Below are positions 35,201 to 46,200 of a stretch of 64,000 bases of DNA, one piece after another. Where the stretch lies: NCBI GenBank assembly GCA_028281495.1, contig JANQJU010000023.1:335129-399128 (forward strand). The letters are read 5' to 3'. Source of the stretch: SAR324 cluster bacterium (GTDB lineage Bacteria > SAR324 > NAC60-12). Under the pieces are notes generated by a model. That model was not told the origin of the DNA, did no database searches, and was given only the letters and a program-made list of their open reading frames with translations. A program made the translations under genes and the position numbers. Numbering within the stretch: position 1 is the first letter of the stretch; every line of letters begins with the position of its first letter.

Positions 35201-38200
35201 TGGAAACATCCGCGAAAGCATTACCCAAGTTTATGGAGGAGGTTACAATCCCGGGGGAACTGGAAGTGACATTGAGATTCGACAGACCCCCGAAGGAGAG
35301 ATCATTTCCGCCAGCTCCGACAACGCATCCTATGGTCCCGCCCCCTCGTTCAATTGGAGTTTAGGTGAGAATATCACCCAGACCGATCTGATTGATATCA
35401 ACGGAGACGGACTTCCTGACCATATTCAACGGGATTCGGAGCAAGAGTATCGCGTGAGGTTGAATTTGGGGGATGGCTTCGGTGTGGAAGAGAGTTTTTC
35501 CACAGCAGGTTTTGACGATGCTCCCCTGCAATCGGATCTCATCGATTTGTTGATGACGGTCAACTCCGCAGTTTCCGGATTCCCAGACAATGGGGCCGAT
35601 AGTGTGCGTTATACCAACACCGTGAGTGGCGGGGTCAACATCAGTTTTGGTGCTGACAAGGTGAATGCCAATGGCAGTTTGACCCTCTCAGGAAGCCGCA
35701 CCAAGTCGGACTTAGTGGATATGAATGGCGACGGTTTGGTGGATCAAGTGTTCAAGCTGAATCGCAATGACTATTTTTTAGTACGGTTCAACTATGGGGA
35801 TCATTTTGGGCCGGTGGTCCAATGGTTCACCCCGGGTTGGACAATCGACGGGGACAACTTTCAAATCGACAATTTTGCTTCTGCCATCATTCAACAAGTG
35901 GCTGAAGAATTGTTTGCCAAAAATGGAGCTGACGACATTGATACCAGTGCCATCAATATCGATTTTAGTGCCATCGAAGGGATTGCAGGAGATCTGGCCG
36001 AGGACCTCAACATTTTGGGAGCAGGCGATGTGATCAACTGGAACGGTAGCTTCAGTGCCTCGGTAGGTTTAGGAGGGACTGTGGAAATCCCGTTGGGTCC
36101 CACCGGATTTTCCGTTTATGTTTCGCCGAGCGGAAACTTTGCCTACAGCCTTTCCTCAGCTCAATTGCAAATGAGCGATGTGGATGGCGATAACCTTCCC
36201 GACCACATTTTCAAATACGGTTTGGATGAATTTTTTCGCGTCAAACTCAACAATGCAAAGAAGGTAGGTTTGTTGAAGACCATCCACTCGCCCTTGGGGA
36301 GTGTGACCCATTTAGATTACGACCGGATTCGTCATTCGGTGACCTCTCCCAATCACCAGTATGTTCTAGCAGAGGTGACCCATGAGGATGGCATGGGGAA
36401 CAGCTATGGGGTTCGATACGATTATTTCGACTCCGGTTTCTATGATCGAAGCGAACGCGAGTTTTACGGTTTTGCCCAAGTGCGGGAAATCTATACCGAT
36501 CAAACGTATCGGGATCAGTTTTTTCACAATCAGGATTTTTATCGCAAAGGGCTCATGGTGTTGGAAGAACGCCGAGATGCTTCAGATCGTATCATGTTTC
36601 AATCGGAGCATGAGTATGAGTTGGTGCTGGTCGATGTCGGAAGCAAACCGGTGTATTTCCCCGCCAATACCCTCAATACTGAACGATTTTACGATCTGAA
36701 CAATCCACAAGAACTACCCAAGGCTCAACAAACCTTGTTCGAGTATGATCAGTACGGCAATATCGTGGAAGTGTTTGACCGGGCAGATATCGAATTCCTC
36801 GACGACGACAATTTTACCTTCACCGCCTATTATCAAGATCTGGACAACTACATTGTCGCCAACCCCTCTTCCAATAAAGTCACCGATGCTTCGGGAGTGA
36901 CTTTCCGTCAACAATTCCATACTTACGATGCACGCGGCAATCTTCTGGAAACCCAGCATCTTTTAAATACAAGCCTCACCAATCCCATTTATTCGTTCCG
37001 TTATGATCAATATGGCAACATGGTGGAGCAAACGGATCCTTCGGGTTTTCAAATCACGTATGAATACGATACCGAAAATCATACTTACCCCACATTCACC
37101 AACGACTCGTTCGGACATATCACGACTGCCGAATATGATTTCCAGTTTGGGGTGAATCTGGTTTCTACCGATCCGAACGGCAACACCACGCTCTCCGAGT
37201 ACGATTCTGTTGGGAGGTTGACCAAAGTATGGTCGCCTTATGACGATCCTCTGACTGGTATTCCTTCCGTGGAATATCAGTATTTCACCGATTCTTTTCC
37301 TTTGAGAGCCGTCACCAAAAACAAGCAACATTTCGATCCCACCAACTCCAAAACCATCGATGTGGTCACCATCATTGATGGTCTGGACAGACCTCTGCAA
37401 ACCAAAACCGAAGCGGATGTCGACCTCGGTGGAAACGAGCAGTATGGGATGATCGTTTCCGGAAACACAGAATACGACAACATGGGGCGTGTGAAACGGC
37501 AAGGACAACCTGTTTTTGAAGCCGGTTACAATCTGTCGTTGAGTACGATTCCTACAAAAAATCCAGTGGTCAGTTCCTACGACGCCTTGGGTCGACTCAT
37601 TACGGAAGAACTGCCCGATGGGGAGGAAATCCATACGGAGTATTCGATTGACACACGACTGTTTAAGACGCTGACGATCGATCCGCTTGGAAACAAAACC
37701 GCACATTATCAGGACGTGTACACCAACATTCGTCAGGTGGAGGAAATCCTTCAAGGAACTCCCCTTCTCACCACGTATGCTTATAACGTGCTGAGTGAAT
37801 TGGTGGAAATCACCGATGATCAAGGCCATCTCACCAACATCGAATACGACACGATGGGGCGGCAAATCTCTGTAACCAATCCTGATCGAGGATTGCAGGA
37901 ATTCCGTTACGACTTGCTAGGCAATCTGGTTGAAAAAATAGATGCGAACCTTCGCGAGAAATCTCAATCGATTCAATACGAATACGACTTCTTTCGGCTG
38001 CGTAAAATCGACTATCCCGAAAGTCCCGATGTCGAGTTCACCTATGGTGATGTTGGAGCGACCGACAACCGTGTGGGCGAAGTAGCAAGCGTTACTGACG
38101 CCTCTGGAATCACGGAACTGTATTACGGAAAATTAGGGGACATCACGAAGGTGGAAAAAACCTTAAATTTCCTGGTTCCGGGTCATGCCCCTGAAATGTT

Positions 38201-40217
38201 CACGAACGAGTATCGTTACGATTATATGGGCCGAATCGAATGGCAACGTTTCCCTGACAACGAAGAAATTTTTTATCAGTTCGACGAAGGGGGAATGATG
38301 GATTCGGTTTATGGGATCCACAAAGGAGCACGTTTCGATTATGTCAAACAGTCGGGGTATGATGAGTTCGGTCAAAAGGTGTTTGTTCAATTCGGGAATG
38401 ATGTGGAAACCCGTTACACTTACGACCCCCATCGACGTTGGGTGGACGCCATTCAAACGAACACGGCTTCGGGAACCACCTTCCAAGATTTCACGTATCA
38501 ACGGGATGCAGTGGGCAATATCCTCTTGGCGCAAAATCAAGGAGAAAAACAAAGCGAACAAACCTACCAGTATGATGATCTATACCGTCTCGTGAGTGCT
38601 GAAGGGTTTTACCAGGCCCCAAAACCCAATTTCACGAGCTATTACCAGCAAAATCTTAACTACGACACCATTGGAAATATCATCCAAAAAACCAGTGTTG
38701 GAATTGAGAACCCAGGCAATCGAGACATCAAAGACCTGAGTTATGACCTGGTCTATCAAATGGATGCTCAGCGCCCTCACCAAGCTTCTTATATTGGAGA
38801 CCACTTTTATGAGTACGATGGAAATGGCAACCTGATTGGAGTGTATCTGGACCGATCTTTGTCCAGCAATGGCAATGCAGGAGGCAATTCCAACAACTCC
38901 AATGGCAAGAAAAACGGTCACAACAATCCCAACAACCCGCATAGTGGCAATGGGAATTCCTCAGGTTCCTCTCAATTGGATCTTGAAGAAACCTATGTTT
39001 GGGATGAAGACAATCGTCTCATGCAGGTCCAGTTTGAAGGCCGAACGGTCGACTTTTTGTATGATGCCAGCGGACGCCGAACGGTGAAACGAGGACAGCA
39101 AGGGGAAGTTCTTTATGTGGAGGACACGTTCCAGATACAAAATGGAAACGAGGTGACCAAGCATATTTTCGTGGGAGACACCAAGGTCGTTTCCAAAATT
39201 TCCAAGTTTCAAGAAAATGGAAGTCTGAACTTTGAGCAAAAGAACGTTCATTTCTATCACCCCGATCACTTGGGCAGTACGTCTTTTGTCAGCCTTCCTG
39301 ATGGAGACGAGTGGGAGCACACCGAATACACCCCCTATGGAGAAACATGGGTCGATGAAGTGACCAATTCCAATAAGATTCGCTGGTTTTTCAATTCGAA
39401 GGAACTCGATGAATCCACCGGATTTTATTATTACGGCGCTCGCTATTACCATCAGAAAACGGGACGCTGGGTCAGCCCCGACCCAGCCTTCGTTGACTAC
39501 TTGCCTGATCAAGACAACGATGGAATTTTGCCAGCAGGAGGGGTCTTCACACCCGTCAATTTGGCCCTTTATCATTACGCGGCCAACAATCCGATCAATT
39601 TTGTAGACCCCGATGGTCGAGAAGATATTGTCTTGGGGTTGAATAGTGAGATTGGATTCTTCCACAGTAATCTTGGCAACCAAGGCATCAAGGCATATTT
39701 CTACAACGATTGGGAGGATGCGGGAATTATCAGTCCTGGAACCAGTGTCGACAGCGACGCATTCTTTGACCAAGGAGGGGCTTTTGACCAAGCCTTGAAA
39801 AATGCAGACAATATACATTTTACGATAGAGGGTTTTACAGGAGATACTCGTGAGGAAATGTTGCGAGAAGCCTATCAAAAAGGACTCCAGGAAAATGGCA
39901 TGACCAATCGTGAATTGTATAGAGTTCTCAGCAGTGACGAGGCTTTCGATAAAACCACGTTTTATGTTTACGACAAGGGACAGGATAAATTCGTGGAACT
40001 CGATAAAAATCAGGTTCGCGAAGCGGCAGGTGCTAGCCGGAATCGAGGGGCTGCTGCTGATCCTGACTCAGCGCAATCCTCCCAAGACAACGACACCCGT
40101 CGATCCCGTTCGTTAACCAGACAGCAAAACACCAACCGTGGACCGAGGTCTGAGGCTCCTCAAAGAAACTCTCAAAGGGGTTCGTCGCCTCCGTCTCCTT
40201 CAAAAGCCTCGAATTAA
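32250..40217 (+). CDS. Sec-exported SpvB/TcB-like - RHS giant protein with variable C-terminal domain
   Basis: The protein has 2655 residues from the ATG at 32250 (AGGAG upstream). It starts with a basic n-region and hydrophobic signal segment (LMVMLIIQTFLYATVPLPVGA), unlike ordinary TcB proteins. A SpvB domain follows (SAQFSLPLILPPGRQEMMPPLSINY). Then come at least six calcium-type FG-GAP/VCBS loops of form DxxGDxxxD (for example DIDGDGLPD, DINGDGFID, DMNGDGLVD), the TcB middle region (HSPLGSVTHLDYDRI), and YD/RHS repeats. The RHS core ends GFYYYGARYYHQKTGRWVSPDP (about residue 2395). An Asn/Gly-rich linker interrupts the RHS part near residues 2203-2240. The last about 200 residues after VDPDGRED are unrelated to the core and unrecognised; by analogy they are the effector tip. 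It is convergent with the Tc B-C gene. Confidence 0.9.
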   Translation: MKKFKKKYLPFFKKLMVMLIIQTFLYATVPLPVGANPNVADFPNSPTQMSGFPNYQSDPSDGLQTISPAENILELEGLDSNSFGSAQFSLPLILPPGRQEMMPPLSINYGSDSENGWLGVDFSITIPMVTIDTRFGVPSYDGQDRYLLNGSQLIEVDTIGDTTTYRERVEGAFQRIERIGTNPSNYRFEITDKLGIKSIYGVNSAVLRSYRNINGTQPIYMWYLSQTVDPNGNTIRYEYTVDTNTTGVGEDWRMLYLSTIRYTGHTSGEMGNYTVHFLNDPQVRQDIISDARGRFQMKTRFRLQEIQIKYKNDLIRKYRLDYIYGDFGKSKISSIRELDAAGNEFYAYSFDYYRMPTKNGGFDGFQSVEKWNNAERNISENQTFSGGAEIFAGVGPSGNGENSIGAGINFQYERGNDLATFLDIDGDGLPDQIFQDSAGSPIGYRLNTGSSFSPFQNLTSLGGQMNSDEQFDIGFKFSVGLAALQANIGGNFSFNKGLTSLEDINGDGFIDFIPGAGDSVFKQGSGLGGFVSTPWTIPGGALNLDLDMGISDLEEMEDLEAAYHPLDAVRKWKPYHAGTILLTSEIEKTDNGDGISDGVEVNLYKEAQSLFTNPVVLNEGAQTTHSFQESIEITLDEAIYFQVNAVDGINNDTIVWDAEITYTAIQFHDDMEGYFLSSQPYPYNGNTYPVFQEGNRFYIEVSHGTQSFRVYSDTSYPVTQAPYAPGIQEAVVIDATTENTGNQIKTSFILLDDFDTNGDLISVRQYLHVFDAATDFNVTDIRDAAGLTDEFFGGGVYNWYYGEWNGALSWDPTLIGAEPENEDDPIPFVSMSALEANDAQNPTGEDLWKGTETSYKDRSVDSNGDVVEVQKFFASLVSFGEMTPSKKGGDATENIPTGEISIQAGGISVLPKSFNYSINAGGGVAGIPAPTINFSKSKTYVELIDMNGDQYPDQLLSSVDNGTMTAIQNVGGTGYGKTAVYEGFGNIRESITQVYGGGYNPGGTGSDIEIRQTPEGEIISASSDNASYGPAPSFNWSLGENITQTDLIDINGDGLPDHIQRDSEQEYRVRLNLGDGFGVEESFSTAGFDDAPLQSDLIDLLMTVNSAVSGFPDNGADSVRYTNTVSGGVNISFGADKVNANGSLTLSGSRTKSDLVDMNGDGLVDQVFKLNRNDYFLVRFNYGDHFGPVVQWFTPGWTIDGDNFQIDNFASAIIQQVAEELFAKNGADDIDTSAINIDFSAIEGIAGDLAEDLNILGAGDVINWNGSFSASVGLGGTVEIPLGPTGFSVYVSPSGNFAYSLSSAQLQMSDVDGDNLPDHIFKYGLDEFFRVKLNNAKKVGLLKTIHSPLGSVTHLDYDRIRHSVTSPNHQYVLAEVTHEDGMGNSYGVRYDYFDSGFYDRSEREFYGFAQVREIYTDQTYRDQFFHNQDFYRKGLMVLEERRDASDRIMFQSEHEYELVLVDVGSKPVYFPANTLNTERFYDLNNPQELPKAQQTLFEYDQYGNIVEVFDRADIEFLDDDNFTFTAYYQDLDNYIVANPSSNKVTDASGVTFRQQFHTYDARGNLLETQHLLNTSLTNPIYSFRYDQYGNMVEQTDPSGFQITYEYDTENHTYPTFTNDSFGHITTAEYDFQFGVNLVSTDPNGNTTLSEYDSVGRLTKVWSPYDDPLTGIPSVEYQYFTDSFPLRAVTKNKQHFDPTNSKTIDVVTIIDGLDRPLQTKTEADVDLGGNEQYGMIVSGNTEYDNMGRVKRQGQPVFEAGYNLSLSTIPTKNPVVSSYDALGRLITEELPDGEEIHTEYSIDTRLFKTLTIDPLGNKTAHYQDVYTNIRQVEEILQGTPLLTTYAYNVLSELVEITDDQGHLTNIEYDTMGRQISVTNPDRGLQEFRYDLLGNLVEKIDANLREKSQSIQYEYDFFRLRKIDYPESPDVEFTYGDVGATDNRVGEVASVTDASGITELYYGKLGDITKVEKTLNFLVPGHAPEMFTNEYRYDYMGRIEWQRFPDNEEIFYQFDEGGMMDSVYGIHKGARFDYVKQSGYDEFGQKVFVQFGNDVETRYTYDPHRRWVDAIQTNTASGTTFQDFTYQRDAVGNILLAQNQGEKQSEQTYQYDDLYRLVSAEGFYQAPKPNFTSYYQQNLNYDTIGNIIQKTSVGIENPGNRDIKDLSYDLVYQMDAQRPHQASYIGDHFYEYDGNGNLIGVYLDRSLSSNGNAGGNSNNSNGKKNGHNNPNNPHSGNGNSSGSSQLDLEETYVWDEDNRLMQVQFEGRTVDFLYDASGRRTVKRGQQGEVLYVEDTFQIQNGNEVTKHIFVGDTKVVSKISKFQENGSLNFEQKNVHFYHPDHLGSTSFVSLPDGDEWEHTEYTPYGETWVDEVTNSNKIRWFFNSKELDESTGFYYYGARYYHQKTGRWVSPDPAFVDYLPDQDNDGILPAGGVFTPVNLALYHYAANNPINFVDPDGREDIVLGLNSEIGFFHSNLGNQGIKAYFYNDWEDAGIISPGTSVDSDAFFDQGGAFDQALKNADNIHFTIEGFTGDTREEMLREAYQKGLQENGMTNRELYRVLSSDEAFDKTTFYVYDKGQDKFVELDKNQVREAAGASRNRGAAADPDSAQSSQDNDTRRSRSLTRQQNTNRGPRSEAPQRNSQRGSSPPSPSKASN

Positions 40218-40230
40218 CCTCTGCTGATCT

Positions 40231-40261
40231 ATGGTGCGCTCACTTTGCTGGAGCGCACCAT
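40231..40261. terminator. Bidirectional stem-loop between the two convergent RHS genes
   Basis: A perfect 11-bp GC-rich stem (ATGGTGCGCTC / GAGCGCACCAT) with a nine-base loop lies in the 59-bp gap between the stops of the two giant genes. T-runs are short on either side, so termination may be partial. Confidence 0.7.
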
Positions 40262-40276
40262 TTCCAAACAATAAAA

Positions 40277-43200
40277 TTACCTTCTCCCGGGTTTGGGGGT
40301 GCCAAACTTAAGATCGGATTTTTTGATACTTGTCATTCTGGTGATGAGGTTGATCATGTCGTTCGGTAGGGTTCGTTGCCTCAGTTCATTGGTCGCCCGA
40401 CGGCTGGTGGCTTTTCCAACGGGGGTGGCGAGCGCATCGTAATCAAACGTGGCGTATTCCACCTCATAGACCTTGATATTGTAATCCGGTTTGCCTTCCG
40501 TCAATTCGACCCACGTGACTGATCGAGGGATGGGCGTCCCATTTTGAGTTCGGAGCGGATGGGCATCATACCGTTCAAATTGAAATACCGTGATTTCGTT
40601 GGCTCGTGCCTTGGCTTCTCGGTGTCTCCGTTGCTGTTCCCCCCACCCCTCCGGTTCGGCATAATAGTTGTTGGCATCATACGTTGAGAGCACCGACGAA
40701 GCGGGGCTGATTCGCATTGTATCGGCATGAGGCAATCGGTGTCCTCGAATATACCCTCGAATGTTAGCCGCGAGGTTTTTGAAGGCCGTTCGCACCGTTC
40801 GTGCCGGTACCGTTCTATTGGTCACGACATCCCCTCGAAAAGCTTCAGAAGTCATGGGATAAATACGTTGCAGCCCCACCCCATTGTTGGTTTTCAACGG
40901 AGTATACGCGGACCAGACCAGTCTGGGATCACTCAAATCCACGGTGCCCCCCCAACCCACATCGCCTGGTATCGCCTTCTGTCTTCCATAGCTGGTCACG
41001 TTCTGCCTTTCCAATCGTTTCAGTATCCCTTTTCTTTTTATCGGACCGGTCGTCTTTTCCACTCCAAACCCAAGGTGGTCGCGATGGGTCACCGGATTCC
41101 CACGCACGAAGGAATACAGATTGAGATCGTCCAAGTCTCCTAAGGGGTCTGGCGTCATCCAACGGCCTAGAAAAGGAACATAGTACCGTGCCCCATAGTA
41201 GTACAATCCGGTAGTAGGATCGTATTCTTCTCCAGAGAACAGAATTTGGGGTTCCATATCAGACGAGACACTCAGATCAGCATTCATGGAAAACGAACCG
41301 TAGGGAAAGTAGTCCACGTAGCGGAGGATCGTCCCATTCACATCCAAGTCCAGAGCCACCGAGCCTTGATGATTGGTCAACGGATAAGTGAGCGTGGGAT
41401 TGGCCGAATTTTTGTCGACACGGTGGCTGAGGATCAGTTTGTCAAATGCGACAATTTGCAGTTCGGAACTGGAGTGGCTCGGCTTGGACTGGAGCGCGGT
41501 TTGGGGAGTCGCCCCCGTAAAGGTCTCGGTGACGTGGACGTGCCCCATGATAAAAGTCTCCTCAATTTCAACTCCGGTGCCAGACGGCTTTTGGGTTTGT
41601 TTGCGGGTCCGTTTGCGCTGAAAATCGTAGGCATATCGGGAAATGTCAGCAGCCGTCGTTTTCGAGATTTGATTGCGATAATCGTATTCGGAAGAAAAAT
41701 GGGAGAGCTGTAAAAGATTTCCATTGGGATCGTAAAAATCATCGACAGTTTTTTTAGGAGTGATCATGAATTGAGGAACGGCACGATTGGAATCAGGCGC
41801 CACTTTGACCGTGTGAGTCTCCTTTTTTTTGAGAACCTCATGCGTCCATTGAGTGAGATTGTTGGCTCGGTCGTAGTGGTATTGTTGGGTATAGGTTGTC
41901 AATTGCACGGCAGTCAGTGATTTGACTGGGGTGGGTGCTCCAATCTGTTGCATGCCTTTCGCCGATATCAGGCGATACAACGCATCATAGACGTAATGAC
42001 TGGAAACGGATGGAGGCGCTCCTCCTGGCAACAGAGTGGCTTTGGCATGATCGATAATGTCCGTGATATTGCCAACCGGATCATACACATATTCGAAGTT
42101 TTGGAACGTTTCCTTCGTGTTTTTGCTGACGGTTTTGCGAAGGCGTAAATCCAACGGATCATAGGTATGGGTGGTTTCCAAGCCATTGTTATATTGAAAG
42201 GACAACGGTTCGCTGTGCGCATTGTATCGGATGCTTTTCAAAATAGAGTCAAACGGACTCTTCCCCACCCATTTGGCCTCAATGGAACGGAGCCAGCCAT
42301 TGGCATAAGTGTGATGCCGAGTGACACTTCCATCGGCATGTCCCTCTTCGATCAAATGCCCCAAGGCATCATAAGTCCACGTTTGTGACCACTTTTTAGC
42401 AAAGAGGGGCACAGAAGCCGGGGTGTTCCAATTCACTTCGGGTTCGATCTCCTTTCGAAAGGTCCGGAATGTTTGAGTCGGATTTCCAAAAAGATCACGC
42501 TTCGGAATTTCAAGCAGACCCGATTGATCATAATGTTTGACCACCGCATTGACCGTATTGTGCTGGGGGGAGTTGCCATATTCTAAGCGTTCCGTGATTT
42601 GGTTGAGTCCGTTGCCGTTCACCGTCATCGAAGCAGGACGCCGGATGACCGATTCATAGCTGGTTTTGCGGTGATACCCCTTTGCATCCCAAATCGAAAG
42701 AATCATCTCCATTGTGTCATGCAGCGACCATTGCGTTCCGGAATCGCAATTCCAATGACTTAAGGTTTGCGAACGCATATCGAATTGATTGATCGCCTGA
42801 TAATGCTGCGGCGACAAGACTTGCTTTGGGTCATAAAACCGAGGATCGATCACCTTCAACGGATTTCCCGCAATGTCCAACTCGTAGTATTGAGAATACG
42901 TTTCCGGCTGTACCTTCCCCGGCTTTGGAGTCAGATTGATCTGGGATTCTTGAATCAGCTGCTCTTGGCAATTGAAGTGCTTGGTGTGCCAGGCATGCTG
43001 AAACAATTCGGTTTGTTGCAACGCGGCTAATTCGGTCGGAGGGAGCTTGGGATTGTGGATATTCTGTTGATAATACGTCGATTCCATCATCGTGTTGTTG
43101 AGATCATACTCCACTTCCTCCCACGCATTGGGATGCACGACTTTATGAAAAAAACCTTTGGGCGTATTGATTCGGATGGGTCTTTCCAAAGCATCGTAGG

Positions 43201-46200
43201 CGTAGGAAGTAGCTCCGACCTGAATAGTGGAGTCAAACGCCACGTCACTTTGGAAATAGGGCAAGTATTGCTTCAGAACCTGCCCTTTCTCGTCATACAC
43301 TTGATGCAAAGTGGTGCACCATATCGTGGTGCCTGCGCCTTTCGGAAGATGTGCTGAATCCGTTGCATCGGACTCCACTTGGGTCTTTTGGCAGAGATGT
43401 CGGGCAAATCCATCAGCATAATACACCACGATTTCAATCGGGCCAGGTTGGGTTCCAGCAACAAACTTGGCAGAATGGGTAAAAACTTTACGTTTCAACC
43501 CAATACTATGAATGGGTTGTTTCGGTTTTCCGCTCCATGACTGGGCATCGTAAAAAAAGTAAAAGCTCGCTCCTTGTAAATACGTTTCAGGATTTTTCAG
43601 GATCTTGGATAAGGAAGGGGCCGCCTGCCATTGATAGCCCTTTAGCTCCATGTTTCCTTCATAAACCCCATTGTTGATGCCATGACGGGAGGTGACCATC
43701 ACTTGTCCTAAGGGATTGTAGATCACCTCCGACGTATTCTGATTGATGTCCGTCAACGCGGAATATTCCATCGTCTGATAGTCAATCGTGTAGGAGGTGA
43801 CTTGTCCCAACGGATTTGTCGAATCGGTCGCTTTGGTGCCATAGGCATCGTATGTCAACTGGGTTTTTGAAGCCGTGTTGACTTGAAAAGGATTTTGGAT
43901 GGCATCGGTCAAGTAATACTGGAGCGGGTCGTAGGAATGCACTCCACTCGTTCTCCAATAGTAGCCGTCTTTCAGCACATACGCTCCATCGCTGGTGAGC
44001 ATGAATGGGGGGACTTTGGAACCGTATACTGTTTGAACATAGCCTTGGGGAAAGATGGCTTCTAAGGTGTGGTGCACGAGGGCTTGAGCGGAGGTTGTTC
44101 CTAAAAGTGCGTCTTGTTTCAGATTGGCATCCCAATACAAGGTTCGAGACCACTTGAATCGACGAGCCTGCATGCCTTTGGTGAAGTCGACCCCGTAGTC
44201 GAGATACGTTTTCGACGCCAAAATCGGATCTATCGCGGTCTTGAATGCGTCATAGTCAAAATACAACGATTTGCTGGGAGAAATGCCGTTGAGTTCAAAC
44301 GATTCCGATTGTGCGGGTTTCCCCAATAAATACACATCCTTTCCCGTCAGGTTGATGACCGTCTCGGTCTCCAAGATCACTTTCAGCGCGTGTTGTCCAG
44401 GAAGAATCGGGGGTGTCGTTTTCCGGCGAGGATAATACGCGGTTGCGGTGGTCAAAATATTTCCAGAGTGATCCCAATCCAAGGTGAGATGGTGTTGAAT
44501 GCAAGGGTCGGCTGCGGTCTTTTCGTATGCACTATGGACGGTTTCTCGCGGTACCACCCAAAACGAGGCGTGATGCCTGGATTGGGTGGGTTGCTCCAGT
44601 TGGACTGTGTAATTGTATTCTTCTACCGAGTAGGGATGGAGGTCGGTTACCCCTTGGGCCGATACTCCATACACTTCTTGCCGAATCATCTGATGACTTA
44701 AAGCAACATAAGCTTGCCGAAGGGTGGCGCTGGAACCCGAAACGATATCGGAGTCCAACACGCTGTCTCCCAAAACCAAGGCCTGTGGATCGCGTGAGTA
44801 ATATTGCGCTTCAAATTGTTTTGAGACCACACCTCGTTCCAAGAAGGCTCCCGTGTGGTTCCACGTCTTGGTGAGCGTGGGAGCCACCAAGGGCAAATCC
44901 GATGCTTTTTTAACACTAGGAAAATGCCAAATCTTGGGGTCAAAGGTGTGGGTGTCTTGAGTCTGAACATAACCGAATCCCCGAAATTCCCGTTCGACCG
45001 GATCATAATACCCGTCACGATACTGAAAATTTTGGATGGTTTGGGTTCCGGAAATCTCATCGGTGTGAACGATTTGATCCACCACCATCACAGGATGAGC
45101 GAGGCGAGTGACCCACGGTGCCCCAGCTTCGCGATCTTTCAGATAAAATTCGGTAGAGCTGCGGAACGTGAGGTCGGTTTTCCGTCCCATATTGTTGGTG
45201 CTGGAGGTCATCATGTAAGGGAGCAAATCCCCACAGAAATCATAATAGGTGTGCTGGGTCGGGCGGGAGGTCACCTGACTGAGCACCACACACGCATTCC
45301 CTTTGCCCAGCACATCGGTCACATTCACTTGGTCCAAATGAGTGACGCGAAACGGCAAAGGAATCGAGATCTCTGGCGCAAACGAATTCCCACTTTCGTT
45401 CAGATACAACTCCAGGTGTCGTTCGTATACAAACAACAAATCCGCCGTCCCTGAACCATTGCAGTCGGCTAAAAAAATACGGTCCTTTGGTAAGTTGTCT
45501 GAAAACTGCGGGGACCCTGCCATGATCCATTTCTGTCCGAAATGCCCATATCCCAGATTGGGCCACACCTCCACACGTCCACTGTGGATGCGGACACAAT
45601 GCGCCAGTCCGTCCCCCACCATATCGGCAAAAGTAATCACACTTCTGGCAGAGTCTCCGCCTAGCTCAGGAAATCCCGTTACGGTGGGAAGCGTGATGGG
45701 CTTGGAAAAACCTTTGTCCCCTTTGGAAAGATAGAAGCGCAGGCCTTGTTTCACGGGAATCAGCAGATCGGATAAACCGTCCCCATTGAGGTCCACCCAC
45801 TGTTGGGCTGGTTCCTGCGATTCGGTGGGATAGGATTCAAACGGACGAAACGGTTCCCATTCTCCATTGTTTCGATTGTAGAAAAAGCCTTTGTCGGCAT
45901 CGCCGTGTACCACCAAATCCAAATGTCCATTTCCGGAGACGTCCTTCAGTTGGTAGTGGGATGGGCTTTCTCCTTGAACATCTGGAAAACGTGGTAAGGG
46001 ACGGGGCGGACTGAACCGACCGTGGCCTTCGGGGGGAAAGTACAACACCGACTCGGAATCGTTGTACAAAATTCCGGGCAACCCTTCTCCGTACAGATCC
46101 GCCCATTGGAGGTAACCTTGTGGGAAGGTCCCTTCCAAGGGGGAGCCTTCTTTGAGGTGAAGGGGATGGAACGATGACTTTTCTGGCGAAAACGAATCGT

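Noticed and set aside
36963..37865. A 300-codon frame antisense to the SpvB-RHS gene
   Set aside because: It is a shadow of the highly biased RHS codons on the other strand, without start signals or motifs.
37000..39400. Repetitive YD-type codons in the RHS region taken as a DNA repeat
   Set aside because: The repetition is at protein level (RHS repeats), with no long nucleotide identity between units that I can see.
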